This document shows positions 35,839 to 45,439 of a stretch of DNA of 64,000 nucleotides, in pieces. Origin of the DNA: Candidatus Desulfosporosinus nitrosoreducens. GTDB lineage: Bacteria; Bacillota; Desulfitobacteriia; Desulfitobacteriales; Desulfitobacteriaceae. The DNA is taken from NCBI RefSeq assembly GCF_030954495.1, contig NZ_JAVHUW010000035.1, positions 58,710 to 122,709 on the forward strand, given 5' to 3'. The notes beneath the pieces are model-generated. The model searched no databases. It saw only the letters and a program-made list of their open reading frames with translations, and was not told the origin of the DNA. The position numbers and the translations under genes were made by a program. How positions within the stretch are numbered: the stretch's first letter is position 1; the number at the start of each line of letters is the position of its first letter.

Positions 35839-37161
35839 TCAGTTAAACTCTTGTTTAACCGGTACCTTCAGCTTCCATGGTCCTTTGACAAGGACATCAA
35901 TTTTTCCTATAGTCAGTTTTATGCTTGTTTCCCCGGCCGGATAGGGTATTTGCAACCATTTAATGCCCCCAGTTGACGGATCAAACTCACCCATACAATT
36001 CTCCGCTTTTCCATTGACGCTTAGGTTATTGAGCATACCGTTAACGATGGCCCCGTTAACTAAGTCGGGAGTGATATAAATCCGCAGCCAATCTTGATTG
36101 TCTTGGTTTAGAGCTTCTGCTTTTGTCAATGTTAGACTGCAGGTACCTAGGTTAAGAGAATTATTTAACATTGCCGTAGAATTCTTTCCAGGTACCGGGA
36201 GCGTTATATCGGCATGAACATCCTGAAGCAGGCTGACCGATGGTATCGTCACGTCAAGCCTGTCGCCGAGATTAGGGCTTGTCGAGAAATATATTAAACC
36301 GCTTCCGACATATCCGGCCTGACTTTTCAGCAGATAGGATTTAGAGCCATTCGCATTTTCAACGGTTGCGCCTTCTATAGCTTCAGGCACCCCGCCTCTT
36401 AAGCTCTGGACCAGGAGGGTAACCTTTGTTTCATCGGGGAAGCTTGAGCTTTGAGCGGCTACCGTCACATTATTGACGGTAACTGCCGGGCCGAAATTCT
36501 CAGCCGTATCCGAATCTTTTCCGGCTGTGAGAGGAATGTTTATCGTCCAGTCTGACAGACTGGGAACTACTAAAGCTACCTGCTTGAGATCAGCAGGCAA
36601 CGCCTTATACCATGCCCAATTGGTTTGAACACGCGTGTTCCCGCTTCCTGTCACAACCATGTTCCCGCTTTGATAAGGATAACGTACACCTGCCGAGTCA
36701 AGCAAATAGGAGCTGTTCAGGTCCACAGTCCCACCTTCGGCATAAGCCATAAGTGAGGTTCCTTTGCTGTCCGCCAACACGCCGTTAATATCTATTTTTA
36801 TCCCGTCTTTCTCTGCCCGAACGGGATTCGGTGCAAAAAGGTTGACATTTTGAGATGAACTGATGCCAAACCCCGGGATAAAAACGAGCAGTCTGTTCAC
36901 GGCGCCAGCAATACTGTTTGGGCCTATTCCCGCAAAAAGCAAGATAATCGCTGCAGCTGCCGCCATAACCTGCCATAGTTTGAAACGGCAGCGTCGAGAG
37001 ACGTTCGGTTCACTTTGCACCATTCTCAGCGTGCGATGTTCTATTCTCGCAAGCGCCTCTTGGTTGGGGCTCTGAGAATACGACTCAATGAACTCTGTGA
37101 TATCATCAGGAATAATTAATCGTTCCAATGCTTCTTTACTGTCTGTAAAATTATCAGTCAT
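35839..37161 (-). CDS. Putative anti-sigma factor with large external domain
   Basis: 440 residues. N-terminal cytoplasmic helical region (about 1-60) without a zinc-finger motif, a transmembrane helix (about 67-88), then a large Ser/Asn/Thr-rich external domain with beta-rich composition, similar to DUF4179/DUF5643 regions of Firmicute anti-sigma proteins. It overlaps the sigma gene by four bases, so the pair is translationally coupled. The assignment as anti-sigma rests on this coupling and topology. Confidence 0.78.
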   Translation of the reverse strand: MTDNFTDSKEALERLIIPDDITEFIESYSQSPNQEALARIEHRTLRMVQSEPNVSRRCRFKLWQVMAAAAAIILLFAGIGPNSIAGAVNRLLVFIPGFGISSSQNVNLFAPNPVRAEKDGIKIDINGVLADSKGTSLMAYAEGGTVDLNSSYLLDSAGVRYPYQSGNMVVTGSGNTRVQTNWAWYKALPADLKQVALVVPSLSDWTINIPLTAGKDSDTAENFGPAVTVNNVTVAAQSSSFPDETKVTLLVQSLRGGVPEAIEGATVENANGSKSYLLKSQAGYVGSGLIYFSTSPNLGDRLDVTIPSVSLLQDVHADITLPVPGKNSTAMLNNSLNLGTCSLTLTKAEALNQDNQDWLRIYITPDLVNGAIVNGMLNNLSVNGKAENCMGEFDPSTGGIKWLQIPYPAGETSIKLTIGKIDVLVKGPWKLKVPVKQEFN

Positions 37162-37721
37162 AGTTCTTCCACCCCCTGCCGCTCCTTTTTACCCAAAAGA
37201 TTTTTCAGGAGCTTTCTGGCCCGCCAAAGTTTATTATCAACCGCCTGGCGTGTCAAACCATAGGCGCTGGCCAGATCGTTAATGCTTTCATCAAGAAAAT
37301 ATCGTCTGTAGATCAGCTCGCGCTCTTGCCTGGCCAAGGATTTAAGAGCCGTTTGTAATTCCTGGCGTTCTTCGACAGTCTCAAAGCTGGTTGTCAAAAT
37401 CTTTGCCGGAATTGCCTCTTCAGCTAAAGGGAGCTGGCTGATTTTAGTTTTAAGGTTTCTCCGTCGGTCAAGAGCAACAAATTTACAGATCATTAAAACC
37501 CAGGTCCTTAGGCCTGCCCTGTCCGGAGAATACTTGTCTATGGATTTCCAGGCGGTGAAGAAAACATCGCTGCTGCATTCTTCAATGTCCTCCGCCGAGC
37601 CAACTCCGCCGATGATCGCGGAACTTAAGGAATACACGTCAGTAATATAGGCGTTCATTAAAGATTTCAACGCCGCTTGGTCGTGGTTCAATAAGCCGGC
37701 TAACATCTCTTTCTCTTCCAC
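37158..37721 (-). CDS. ECF-family RNA polymerase sigma factor
   Basis: 187 residues with regions 2 (EECSSDVFFTAWKSIDKY, WVLMICKFVALDRRR) and 4 (LKSLARQERELIYRRYFLDESINDLASAYGLTRQAVDNKLWRARK). GTG start at 37721, five bases after GAGGTG; an ATG two bases upstream is out of frame and closes at once. A different ECF from the one at 33490. Expressed with the putative anti-sigma gene that overlaps it. Confidence 0.92.
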   Translation of the reverse strand: MEEKEMLAGLLNHDQAALKSLMNAYITDVYSLSSAIIGGVGSAEDIEECSSDVFFTAWKSIDKYSPDRAGLRTWVLMICKFVALDRRRNLKTKISQLPLAEEAIPAKILTTSFETVEERQELQTALKSLARQERELIYRRYFLDESINDLASAYGLTRQAVDNKLWRARKLLKNLLGKKERQGVEEL

Positions 37722-38001
37722 ATGCTCACCTCGTCTTCAACAATTACTACGTTAAAAATCTTGCAAATCTCCCGCACAGGAGCACTTATTAGAATCATAA
37801 AAATAAAAAATAGCCATATTCGTTTCCGTTAACATTTCTGCTAGTATTCCGGCGTACTATCTCTTTTAGGTAAAAAATTAAACTCTGAAAGGCCATTTTG
37901 TCCAAATGTTAGTCTTTACGTGAAGTTTATCATTTGTATCTTTGTGCAAACGGGGATAAAATGGTTAAGTGCTAAATTTCGAGAACTGAAAGGAAATAGT
38001 G

Positions 38002-39204
38002 ATGCCAATCTGGAAACGCAACCTAATTATCTGCTGGTTCGGCTCATTTGCTACCATGGCCGGAATGAACCTGGTAATTCCCTTTTTGCCTACTTACATC
38101 CAGGAACTGGGAGTGCACAACATTGCCAGTGTTGAACAGTGGTCCGGAGTTGCCTTCGGCGCTACTGCTCTCTCTGCCGCTATAGTCTCGCCGTTTTGGG
38201 GGAAACTGGCCGATATCCATGGCCGCAAGCTCATGTTAATCCGAGCCAGTTTGGGCATGGCCGTGATTATGGTTTTAATCGGCTTTGTGCAGAATGTTTA
38301 TGAACTGGCTGGCCTGCGCCTTTTGATGGGCGCAATCTCCGGCTATATACCAGCCTCGATTACTCTGGTTTCTTCACAAACTCCTCAGCAACATTCCGGT
38401 TGGGCTCTGGGAACTCTCATGGCCGGTTCCGTCGGAGGTTCACTGATCGGTCCTCTGGTCGGCGGCGGCTTGGCCGAAGTTATTGGCATGCGCCATGTTT
38501 TTTATATTACCGGGGGCTTTCTTTTTTTGGCTTTTCTGATCTCGGTTGCCTTTATCCGCGAGGATTTTGTTCCCAACAACTCGGCTAAGTTGTCCAACCG
38601 CGAATTATGGAAGGCCATTGATAAGCCGAAGATACTGGTCGCCATGTTTATTACATCCTTTATGCTTCAGCTCGCCAATATGTCGATTGAGCCTATTGTT
38701 ACCATCTATGTCAAGCTGTTGATGAAAAACGCCAGTCATATCGCCATTATTTCCGGTGCTGTGGTCTCCGCCGTCGGCTTAGCTAATGTCCTGATTGCTC
38801 CCTTTCTCGGCAAGCTCTCCGACAAGGTAGGACCTTATTTGATCCTGTTTGTCTGTCTCATGGTAACTGCGGCAATTATGATTCCGCAAGCTTACGTTCA
38901 AAATTCCTGGCAATTGATTGTCCTGCGCTTCCTGATGGGAATAGCAACTGCAGGTTTTTTGCCTTCCATTAATTCGATTCTTAAAAACAACATCCCGAAT
39001 TCAATTTCAGGCCGGGTCTTCGGATACAATAACGCGGCTCAAAACCTGGGAAACGTAGCGGGACCTATAATGGGGGGCCAGATGGCCGCCTATTGGGGTT
39101 TCCATTATGTATTCTTTTCCACTAGTGTCCTGCTTTTCGCCAATGCTCTTTGGGTTTATCTTACGAACAGAGGTCGTTTGACAGTACCGAGTTTAAAGGC
39201 CTAG
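38002..39204 (+). CDS. MFS transporter (multidrug type)
   Basis: 400 residues, 12 helices. Major-facilitator loop motif GKLADIHGRKLML (motif A) after helix 2, and the second-half repeat GKLSDKVGPYLIL. Resembles drug:H+ antiporters of the DHA1 group such as TetA/MdtG. ATG 38002 has AAAGGA seven bases upstream. Single gene, divergent from the ECF operon with 280 bases between. Confidence 0.92.
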   Translation: MPIWKRNLIICWFGSFATMAGMNLVIPFLPTYIQELGVHNIASVEQWSGVAFGATALSAAIVSPFWGKLADIHGRKLMLIRASLGMAVIMVLIGFVQNVYELAGLRLLMGAISGYIPASITLVSSQTPQQHSGWALGTLMAGSVGGSLIGPLVGGGLAEVIGMRHVFYITGGFLFLAFLISVAFIREDFVPNNSAKLSNRELWKAIDKPKILVAMFITSFMLQLANMSIEPIVTIYVKLLMKNASHIAIISGAVVSAVGLANVLIAPFLGKLSDKVGPYLILFVCLMVTAAIMIPQAYVQNSWQLIVLRFLMGIATAGFLPSINSILKNNIPNSISGRVFGYNNAAQNLGNVAGPIMGGQMAAYWGFHYVFFSTSVLLFANALWVYLTNRGRLTVPSLKA

Positions 39205-39392
39205 AGGCATCAATTTCTCATACTAGAAACGACACCCCCCGGTTTTAAAAATTCGGTTGTTGCTGTCACTACCCGACCAGGCAAGGTTTCTTTAGTTGGT
39301 ACCCTAAATATTAAGTTTTTATTAAGGACAAAATACTACTTTTTGTGACAAAAAAATAAGTAACGAAGATGCTATACTTTATTTAACTAAAT

Positions 39393-39509
39393 AACCACCA
39401 ACTAGAAGTCGGTGGTTTAAATTCCGATCTGCGGTCGGCTGAAAGACCTGATTGCGTTTAAAGCGCATGGTTTTAAGCGAGCCGCCCAACGTAGGATTAA
39501 AGCAATCCT
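39393..39509 (+). promoter_or_regulatory. Structured leader of the CWB2 gene, class unknown
   Basis: Four hairpins in a row: AACCACC/GGTGGTT (39393-39399 with 39411-39417), GGTC/GACC (39433-39436 with 39445-39448), TGCG/CGCA (39453-39456 with 39464-39467) and AGGATT/AATCCT (39493-39498 with 39504-39509). GGCT/AGCC may enclose the middle two. Ends 32 bases before the ATG. It could be a regulatory leader or the right end of a decayed IS200/IS605 element, which often has such subterminal hairpins. Confidence 0.4.
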
Positions 39510-39541
39510 TGGAAAATAAAGAGGAAAGAAGTGAATTTTTA

Positions 39542-41239
39542 ATGTCTCTAAGGAAAAGAAGCTCAAAGCTATGTTTAATCCTTAGCCTAATTACTCTTAT
39601 TAGTTTGGCTATTCCTACAGTAACTTTAGCAAATTCATCGCCAACCATTACTCGATTGGCAGGTATTGATCGTTATGAAACGGCATCTCAGATCGCCAGG
39701 TCGGGCTGGTCTCAATCTGATTATGCTATTTTAGCTTTCGGTGGAGATTATCCTGATGCACTGTCCGCTGCTCCTTTAGCCAAGAAATTTAATGCTCCCA
39801 TCTTATTAACGGATACTGGAAGTTTACCAAGTACTACAAAACAGACCTTGTTAGATTTGCAAGTGAAAAAAGTAGTTATTATTGGTGGAACAGCGGTGAT
39901 ATCTCAGGCGGTTGAGTCTGAACTTCAAACGATGGGGCTGGAGACAACACGAGTTTACGGGAATGATCGGTACGCCACTGCGGTTCAAGTTGCTCAACAA
40001 GTCAATTCCAAGCCATCAACGTTGTTTGTGGTCACTGGTGAAGATTATCCCGACGCTTTATCGGTTGCATCCATTGCTTCTATGAAGCAAATCCCAATTA
40101 TTCTTGTACCTTATGATGTTATGCCTGATACTGTTAAGAGTTACCTTTCGACTCTCAATGTCAGTAAAACCTATGTTGTGGGAGATTCGGATATTATTAG
40201 CGATCAAGTGGCTCAACAGTTCCCCAATACCGTACGGATCTTAGGGGCCGATAAATATGCCAGAAATATCCTTATAAATCAAACGTTCGTTACGGATTTT
40301 AATTCAGACAGTATCTGCTTAGCGACAGGTGAAGGTTTTGCTGATGCCTTGGCAGGCACTGCCTATTGTGCTAAGCTATCAGAACCTATAACCCTTATTA
40401 ATAATGATTCTCCGGCAAATACGAGAAGTTACTATCAGCAAAGAGTTGCCAATGCAAGCCATGTCTATGTATTTGGCGGAACGGGGATTATTCCCGATTC
40501 TGTAATAACTGATCTGAATCCGTCCAATGCAACGAATGGAGATAGCCTAACTAAAGCGTTTAAGACTCTTAGGTTAAGCAATCTCACCAAAGTTGGGGCA
40601 ACTACTGCAACCTTTAAGTATCAAGTACTTGATGGAACGGGGAAAGACATTACCTCAAGCGTCCCGGCTACCCAGTTATCGGCCGTTGCCTCAGTAAAGT
40701 CATCAGTTACCCTAGATCCGAGCAAAGGCATAGGCACGATAACTTATAATTCTTCTTCAGATATTGATAAACCGGTTATTATTACGCTTGTTGACTTAAC
40801 CACCGGCATAGTTATAAGTCTTGACTCTTCTTCCGGCTCAGACTCTTCCAGTTATACTTTCCCCGTTACTGACCCGGCGTCTCAAGTTCCAACTCCTAGT
40901 CAAACTTCAGATCAAAAGGTCAGTAAAATTACGATAACTTCAACTAAACTGGCGATAATCTCTTCGGATGGAACTGACAAGATAGGTTATGCAACATATA
41001 TTGTGAATGATCAATACGGCGCTGATATTACAGAGTCACCTCTTGCAAATGATATTCAATTCAAAACAAATGTAGGTACAATTACAGCGCAGCATGGTTT
41101 AATCAAATTGGAATTTTACCCGAATATTAATCCTGAATCACTGACTGAAGTTACTATAACCGGTGTTTACTTAAATAGCGGAGTTACAACAAATTCGGCT
41201 TTAGATATTGTACCTATGTTCGGTGAAATTACTAATTAA
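39542..41239 (+). CDS. Cell-wall-binding surface protein (CWB2 repeats)
   Basis: 565 residues. Signal peptide (about 1-30, cleaved after LANS-type site), then three tandem CWB2 (putative cell-wall binding repeat 2) domains at about 35-125, 126-220 and 221-310, marked by RLAGIDRYETA, TRVYGNDRYATA and RILGADKYA. CWB2 modules anchor proteins to secondary wall polymers. The C-terminal 250 residues are Ser/Thr-rich and beta-like without a known family. ATG 39542 is chosen at the signal peptide; the frame is open upstream to 39452 but has no site and covers the leader. Confidence 0.92.
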   Translation: MSLRKRSSKLCLILSLITLISLAIPTVTLANSSPTITRLAGIDRYETASQIARSGWSQSDYAILAFGGDYPDALSAAPLAKKFNAPILLTDTGSLPSTTKQTLLDLQVKKVVIIGGTAVISQAVESELQTMGLETTRVYGNDRYATAVQVAQQVNSKPSTLFVVTGEDYPDALSVASIASMKQIPIILVPYDVMPDTVKSYLSTLNVSKTYVVGDSDIISDQVAQQFPNTVRILGADKYARNILINQTFVTDFNSDSICLATGEGFADALAGTAYCAKLSEPITLINNDSPANTRSYYQQRVANASHVYVFGGTGIIPDSVITDLNPSNATNGDSLTKAFKTLRLSNLTKVGATTATFKYQVLDGTGKDITSSVPATQLSAVASVKSSVTLDPSKGIGTITYNSSSDIDKPVIITLVDLTTGIVISLDSSSGSDSSSYTFPVTDPASQVPTPSQTSDQKVSKITITSTKLAIISSDGTDKIGYATYIVNDQYGADITESPLANDIQFKTNVGTITAQHGLIKLEFYPNINPESLTEVTITGVYLNSGVTTNSALDIVPMFGEITN

Positions 41240-41416
41240 AGATAGATCTTGTATCAGTGGGGTTCACTCGGCCTCTACAGTTCTTCTTTCTTTTAATGAA
41301 ACCAGGCTTTGCTTAGAAGACACTCTTCTTAAAGCTATTCTGAAGCATGGAGTTAGTCAATATAAACTATTATTTTAAATTCTAAGCTTCTCCTCCATTT
41401 AATATTATAAAGGGGG

Positions 41417-41593
41417 GTGGTTAAAATCATTAAAAGAATTAGAACTTATGAGAATGGACTCGGCGAAGTGTATGTTGTGAAAGAATATTGGAATGGTGAA
41501 CTAATAATTCACCAAGAGGGAACTAATAAACATTTAGATGCGCATTCTAACGACTACCTAGCTATAAAAATACTACATTCATTGAGCGGTTAA
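41417..41593 (+). CDS. Small protein of 58 residues, unknown
   Basis: Short open frame with normal, balanced composition (rich in Glu, Asn, Ile, Tyr; contains YENGLGEVYVVKEYWNG). GTG 41417 is the only usual start, but it overlaps the AAAGGGGGG run, so ATC 41426 or ATT 41429, better spaced after it, may be the true start. No family recognised. It sits alone between the CWB2 gene and two terminators at 41751 and 41784. Confidence 0.5.
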   Translation: MVKIIKRIRTYENGLGEVYVVKEYWNGELIIHQEGTNKHLDAHSNDYLAIKILHSLSG

Positions 41594-41750
41594 TATGGTT
41601 TGACCCCTGGCCACGGTTTTTTCCATTATAAGGTTTAACAGATTAATCACATAATGTTCATCAAATCATAACAAATATAGTTTATTATCATAAGTAACAA
41701 CTTGCTCGCAAGCTTAGCGTTTTTCATAAGACCTGTTCCTTCTTCTCTTC

Positions 41751-41776
41751 CCCCTCTTCAGGAGGGGATTTTTTTT
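41751..41776 (+). terminator. Terminator, CCCCTC/GAGGGG stem
   Basis: CCCCTC (41751-41756) pairs with GAGGGG (41762-41767), five-base loop, then an eight-T run. First of two terminators in tandem. Confidence 0.88.
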
Positions 41777-41783
41777 CCTCTCT

Positions 41784-41828
41784 AAAGGACGTATTTGCTT
41801 GGTATAAAAGCAGAGTACGTCCTTTTTT
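41784..41828 (+). terminator. Second terminator in tandem
   Basis: Perfect 10-bp stem (41784-41793 with 41816-41825), inner TTGCTT/AAAGCA pairing, T run 41823-41828. About 455 bases of AT-rich, gene-free sequence follow up to 42298. Confidence 0.88.
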
Positions 41829-42047
41829 GAGATTTTTAATGCATTATATTTTTTATGCGGTTTTGATCGGGTTAAAAAAAACAATGTCTTTCCATCCGGA
41901 GCTTACATCTTTTCCCGATTTGCATCTCTCTATGAGTTAACCAGTTCTTCTTGCAATTTAAGGTAGAGTACGGGTTTCAGCTAAAAAAATAAAATGTAAT
42001 CATTATAAATAGAAAATAATTTCTATATGAAAGAGGATTTAACAGTC

Positions 42048-42076
42048 TTGACGTAGAAGTATGGGAAGTATAGATA
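42048..42076 (+). promoter_or_regulatory. Possible promoter of the FAD/Fe-S dehydrogenase gene
   Basis: TTGACG (42048-42053), 17-base spacer, TAGATA (42071-42076). It would give a leader of about 215 bases, in which I see no recognised riboswitch or T-box. Confidence 0.4.
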
Positions 42077-42298
42077 GTAAAACCTCAAGGCATTCAGAGG
42101 AAACGTCGTTGTATCTGTTACGGCTCTTATTTTGAGAGAGTGTGACTGTCAGAGAACCTCGGTCAGCAGATTTAGCATGTAGAATCTATGAGGTTACTAT
42201 ACGTCACTAAAAGAGAACGACTATCCGCTGGATGAACATGTGGTGGACCTAATACGCTTCGTGGTGGCCTTATTCTAAGAATAGAGAGGAAGATTGTG

Positions 42299-45175
42299 AT
42301 GAGCCAAGTTCTTTTAGAAGACATAGCGAGATTGCCAAAACCTTTTCAAGACTTTTGGGAAAGAGTCAGTCACTGCATTCCGGTTAATCGCCGCTTTTGT
42401 GATCCCTTATATACCTTGGCTTATGGGATCGATGCCAGCTTTTATCGCCTGATTCCTAAAATTGTTTTAAAAGCTCGAACTCCCGAGGAGATAACCAAGA
42501 TTTTGCGAGCTTCTCAAGAATATAAAGTTCCGGTTACCTTTCGAACCGCTGGGACAAGCCTTTCAGGCCAAGCTGTGACAGACTCTGTTCTTGTCGTTTT
42601 GCAAGGGGCGTGGAGAGGCCATTCTATTTTGGATGAAGGGGAAAAGATAGTTTTAGAACCAGGAATTGTTGGGGCTGAAGCTAATCGCTTTTTGACACAG
42701 TATGCTCGAAAGATCGGGCCTGATCCGGCATCTATCGATCACGCCATGATCGGGGGAATGGCGGCTAACAATGCAAGCGGCATGTGTTGCGGGACTGCCG
42801 ATAACAGTTACAAGACTGTTGCCGAGATGAAAATCATCTTTGGCGATGGAACCATGCTGGATACAGGGAATCTGAAATCCTGCTCGGATTTTCTTAACTC
42901 TAAAGCGGAGTGGGTTAGCAAAATTAGTGAAATCAGAGATGAGATTATGTCCGATCCTCAATTGGTGGAGTTAATACACCGTAAATATAAAATCAAGAAT
43001 ACTACGGGTTACAGCCTCAATGCTTTTGTGGATTTCACAGATCCTATCGAGATTATTAAGCATCTCATGATCGGATCGGAGGGAACCTTAGGTTTTATTT
43101 CAGAGATTACTTATAATACGGTGATTGAACATGCGCATAAAGCTTCGGCGTTGATCATCTATGCGGATATGGAACAAGCTTGCTTGGCGGTTCAAAAATT
43201 AGATAGGGAAACAGTTTCTGCTGCTGAATTAATGGATAGAATCTCGTTGAAAACTATGGAAGACAAGCCCGGTATGCCGGAATATCTGAAGGCTCTTTCT
43301 CCTACTGCCACTGCCTTGCTTATTGAGGTTCGAGGGGCAGATCATGAATTCTTGGAGCAAAAAATTAAACAAGTGGCAGACCTTCTTAAAGAAATACCTA
43401 CCGTATTTCCTATAAGTTTTACGGCTGTAAAAGCTGAGTATGAAAATCTCTGGAACATTCGCAAAGGTATTTTCCCGGCAGTAGGAGCGATTAGAGAGTT
43501 GGGGACGGGAGTAATCATAGAAGATGTAGCTTTCCCCAAAGAAAACTTAGCTGAAGCGACCTTAGCCTTAAGAGAAATTCTCGATAAATATGCTTATCCT
43601 GATGCCATCATCTATGGGCATGCCCTGGATGGGAATCTTCATTTCGTATTTACTCAAGACTTTGGTCATTCCGAGGATTTACCGCGTTATGAAGGTTTGA
43701 TGCGGGACGTCAGCGATTTGGTAGTGTCACGCTTCGGCGGGTCTTTAAAAGCGGAGCATGGAACGGGCCGAAATATGGCTCCTTTTGTTGAACAAGAATG
43801 GGGAAAAAAAGCTTATATTCTAATGAAACGACTTAAGGCCGCCTTCGATCCGGAAAACCTCTTAAACCCGGGTGTCATCATTAATGACGATCCACACAGT
43901 TATTTAGAAAACTTAAAAAATATGCCCCAAGCCCATAAAATTATTGATACTTGTACAAATTGCGGCTTTTGCCAAAATATATGTACATCTAAAAACCTCA
44001 CTTTGACACCGCGACAACGTATTGTAATTCAGCGAGAAATTCAGGAATTGAAGCGAACGGGTCAAGAACCCGAACGTTTATCCCGTTTGGAAAAGGATTT
44101 TGATTATCCTGGCAATAAAACCTGTGCAGTGGATGGATTATGCGCTACTACCTGTCCCTTGGGGATAAACACCGGGGACTATGTTAAATTCTTGCGTTCG
44201 CAGTCAGTCACGCCCACTACCCGCTGGGTTGCGGAAAGCTTAGCCAATCATATGGGCGGAGTAACAAGTGTTATGCGTTTGGGGCTTGGAGTGGTTAATG
44301 GAGCACATGGCCTTTTGGGAACGAAGCTGATGGAGAGCCTAACGCAGGGTGCCAGAAAAATTTCCGGAAATGCTATCCCTCTCTGGAACCCGTGGATGCC
44401 GAAGGGGGGCAAGGTTCCATTTCTAAAGGAGCATAAAGCCAAAACACTCCACACAAACGGCAGCTCATCACCGTTAAAAGTCGTGTATTTTCCAAGTTGT
44501 ATTAGTCGCTCTATGGGAACGGCCAAAAATGATCGAGATCAAAGGGCTCTAAGTGAGGCGATGCTCTCTGTTTTGACAAAAGCGGGTTGTGAAGTTATTT
44601 CCTTGCCAAAAATGAATGGGCTTTGCTGTGGTATGCCTTGGGAAAGTAAAGGCTTTTTTGAGACGGCCGATAGAAAAAGCAAGGAGCTTGAGGAGGCTCT
44701 GTTCGCTGCCAGTGGAGAAGGTAGCTATCCGGTTTTGTGCGATACAAGCCCGTGTTTGTATCGAATGAAGCGGGTGATGCATTCGTTGAAGCTCTATGAG
44801 CCGGTTGAATTTATCTATGACTTTTTGCTTGATCGGCTGGCGTTTACTCAGTCAAAAGAAACAATTGCTCTTCATGTAACCTGCAGTTCGATAAAGATGA
44901 ACTTAAAAGAAAAATTTTACACAGTGGCCCATGCCTGTGCCGAGGAAGTCATTATGCCTGAGGATGTCCACTGCTGCGGTTTTGCGGGGGACCGCGGATT
45001 TACTTTTCCGGAGTTGAACCGCTCGGCTTTAGCAGCGCTTAAAGAGACGTTGCCCGACAACTGTCGAGCAGGATATTCCAATAGTCGAACCTGTGAAATC
45101 GGTTTGTCTCTTCACAGCGGTATCAGCTATCAATCAATTGTTTACCTGGTGGACAAGTGTACAAAATCAATTTAG
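42299..45175 (+). CDS. FAD-linked dehydrogenase fused to Fe-S and CCG domains (D-lactate type)
   Basis: 958 residues in three parts. FAD-binding PCMH domain (about 35-270, RTAGTSLSGQ and GGMAANNASGMCCG), FAD-oxidase C-terminal domain (about 275-530, ending FDPENLLNPG), a pair of 4Fe-4S motifs (CTNCGFCQNIC near 557, CAVDGLCATTCP near 610), and CCG domains (CISRS..., GLCCGMPW, HCCGFAGDRG). This fusion is known for D-lactate and D-2-hydroxy-acid dehydrogenases that feed quinones. Substrate not fixed by sequence. ATG 42299, GAGAGGAAG seven bases upstream. Confidence 0.88.
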   Translation: MSQVLLEDIARLPKPFQDFWERVSHCIPVNRRFCDPLYTLAYGIDASFYRLIPKIVLKARTPEEITKILRASQEYKVPVTFRTAGTSLSGQAVTDSVLVVLQGAWRGHSILDEGEKIVLEPGIVGAEANRFLTQYARKIGPDPASIDHAMIGGMAANNASGMCCGTADNSYKTVAEMKIIFGDGTMLDTGNLKSCSDFLNSKAEWVSKISEIRDEIMSDPQLVELIHRKYKIKNTTGYSLNAFVDFTDPIEIIKHLMIGSEGTLGFISEITYNTVIEHAHKASALIIYADMEQACLAVQKLDRETVSAAELMDRISLKTMEDKPGMPEYLKALSPTATALLIEVRGADHEFLEQKIKQVADLLKEIPTVFPISFTAVKAEYENLWNIRKGIFPAVGAIRELGTGVIIEDVAFPKENLAEATLALREILDKYAYPDAIIYGHALDGNLHFVFTQDFGHSEDLPRYEGLMRDVSDLVVSRFGGSLKAEHGTGRNMAPFVEQEWGKKAYILMKRLKAAFDPENLLNPGVIINDDPHSYLENLKNMPQAHKIIDTCTNCGFCQNICTSKNLTLTPRQRIVIQREIQELKRTGQEPERLSRLEKDFDYPGNKTCAVDGLCATTCPLGINTGDYVKFLRSQSVTPTTRWVAESLANHMGGVTSVMRLGLGVVNGAHGLLGTKLMESLTQGARKISGNAIPLWNPWMPKGGKVPFLKEHKAKTLHTNGSSSPLKVVYFPSCISRSMGTAKNDRDQRALSEAMLSVLTKAGCEVISLPKMNGLCCGMPWESKGFFETADRKSKELEEALFAASGEGSYPVLCDTSPCLYRMKRVMHSLKLYEPVEFIYDFLLDRLAFTQSKETIALHVTCSSIKMNLKEKFYTVAHACAEEVIMPEDVHCCGFAGDRGFTFPELNRSALAALKETLPDNCRAGYSNSRTCEIGLSLHSGISYQSIVYLVDKCTKSI

Positions 45176-45439
45176 CTCTGGCTTTTTGAATCCGGGAAGT
45201 AATTTTTAACTTTTTAAGGAAGGAAAGTAGGCCAGAGAACTCGCAGAAACAAGCGATTCAGTCACATTAAGTAAAAAAAGATTTTAAAGCAACAATATAA
45301 ATTAATTATAAAATAGAAGTTTTTTAAAAATAAAAAAGGATTTAATTGAATGAATGTGGAAAGTACTATAAGCAACCATATCAAACCCTTGTGGAAGTTA
45401 GGGAAATTTTAAGTGGCAAATTGAATGAGGAGGATGTAT
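45176..45439. other. Intergenic stretch, nothing found
   Basis: AT-rich spacer between the dehydrogenase and the flavodoxin gene. No terminator, promoter or RNA structure stands out. Confidence 0.4.

Noticed and set aside
39393..39509. Cyclic-di-GMP riboswitch before the CWB2 gene
   Set aside because: The conserved blocks of class I and II (for example GACGCAAAGC) are absent.
42056..42298. T-box or riboswitch before the FAD/Fe-S dehydrogenase
   Set aside because: GTGG-type words occur, but the AGGGTGG-ACCGCG antiterminator and a terminator stem are missing.
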